64,000 nt of DNA from Holacanthus passer (Eukaryota; Chordata; Actinopteri; Pomacanthidae), in NCBI GenBank assembly GCA_025331565.1, contig JAFREQ010000096.1, positions 124,001 to 188,000 on the forward strand, in the 5' to 3' direction. Positions 63,567 through 64,000 of the stretch are shown one piece after another. Within the stretch, counting starts at the first letter, position 1. The number at the start of each line of letters is the position of its first letter. Below the pieces are notes generated by a model. It saw only the letters and a program-made list of their open reading frames with translations, made no database searches and was not told where the DNA came from. A program made the position numbers and the translations under genes.

Positions 63567-64000
63567 GTAAATGTGCAGCTCGATATTCAAACTGTTATAT
63601 GAGTGATTCCTTGAAAGATGTGGGTGTTAACCTGGCAAAGACTCTTACCACACTGCATTATGGGAGGTGTAGGATCAAGAATTTGTTTAACTTGTCAGTC
63701 ACCCAAGTTTCTTCTCAATTTGTGCTCTGTCACCTGTGAATTAGATTGGAGAGGTCTGAAAGAGTTTCTCAGTTACAACACAACAATAATCTGTGTAGGA
63801 AAAGTTGTGTTTTGTACTATATGTTTAAAGCCTGGTCTCTCTTTTTCCTTTCTTGTCCTCCTCTCACTTGCCAACAAACTGTTATCAACATAATCCACAT
63901 GGTCTTTTTGAGGACATACATGCTTATTTATAGCTTTTATCCTCCAGGTCTGTCTTTTTTCTGAGGTAATAATAGGTGAGCTCAAAGCTGTTGAGCAGCT
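63567..64000 (+). other. 5' part of intron 8
   Basis: Begins with the donor GTAAATG and runs to the window edge. The exon carrying PDZ2 is not reached. Nothing else is recognised. Confidence 0.8.

Noticed and set aside
63567..63739. Extension of exon 8 past its donor to an in-frame stop
   Set aside because: The donor GTAAAT and the conserved IDLKKG junction mark the exon end. An intron-retained short isoform cannot be excluded but has no support here.
1..64000. CRISPR arrays, operons, phage or other prokaryote-type systems
   Set aside because: The sequence is clearly vertebrate genomic DNA. All regular repeats seen are microsatellites or eukaryotic interspersed elements, and no rRNA gene or intact tRNA gene was recognised.

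Overview
The window is vertebrate nuclear DNA, most likely from a spiny-rayed teleost fish. Four things point there. There is one split gene with small exons and kilobase-scale introns. Dinucleotide microsatellites, mostly (CA)n/(TG)n, are very dense. Several degraded interspersed repeats match families I remember from percomorph genomes. No bacterial-style ORF packing is present. No repeat or protein search could be run, so family names rest on recognition.

The only gene I can support is a par-3 family polarity scaffold on the + strand, closest to PARD3B (teleost pard3ba or pard3bb; I cannot tell which). Eight coding exons are visible at 15433-15549, 23435-23536, 42677-42854, 52116-52222, 57479-57561, 60983-61069, 61297-61422 and 63091-63566. 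All junctions are GT-AG and all reading phases agree. Together they give 1276 nt of coding sequence: 425 codons plus one base. They encode the N-terminal oligomerisation domain, a low-complexity linker, the whole first PDZ domain, a basic/proline-rich linker, and the first residues leading to PDZ2. The gene continues beyond the right edge.

Layout: 1 to about 15 kb is upstream non-coding DNA with no gene I recognise. It has CA/CT microsatellites, stretches that read like conserved non-coding elements (notably about 4.4-5.3, 6.7-7.8 and 8.6-9.7 kb), and a roughly 1-kb AT-rich block just before the gene. The promoter/5' UTR is around 15.03-15.43 kb, with two short uORFs and E2-box motifs. Introns 1-8 fill the rest. 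They carry a palindromic MITE-like element (16.2 kb), two copies of an AGGGCTGCAACT-terminated element (18.3 and 27.3 kb), another abundant fish repeat (28.8 kb), tRNA-SINE-like remnants, a degenerate tandem repeat (55.4 kb) and many long CA/TG tracts.

I found no convincing new biological system. The observations most worth checking are: the (TG)7-flanked, frame-preserving PDZ1 exon 7; E2-boxes around the first exon and a palindromic GTCACGTGAC in intron 1; divergent residues in the N-terminal oligomerisation domain and in the 14-3-3-type motif; a diverged roughly 60-bp duplication in intron 4; and two perfect DR1 nuclear-receptor sites.
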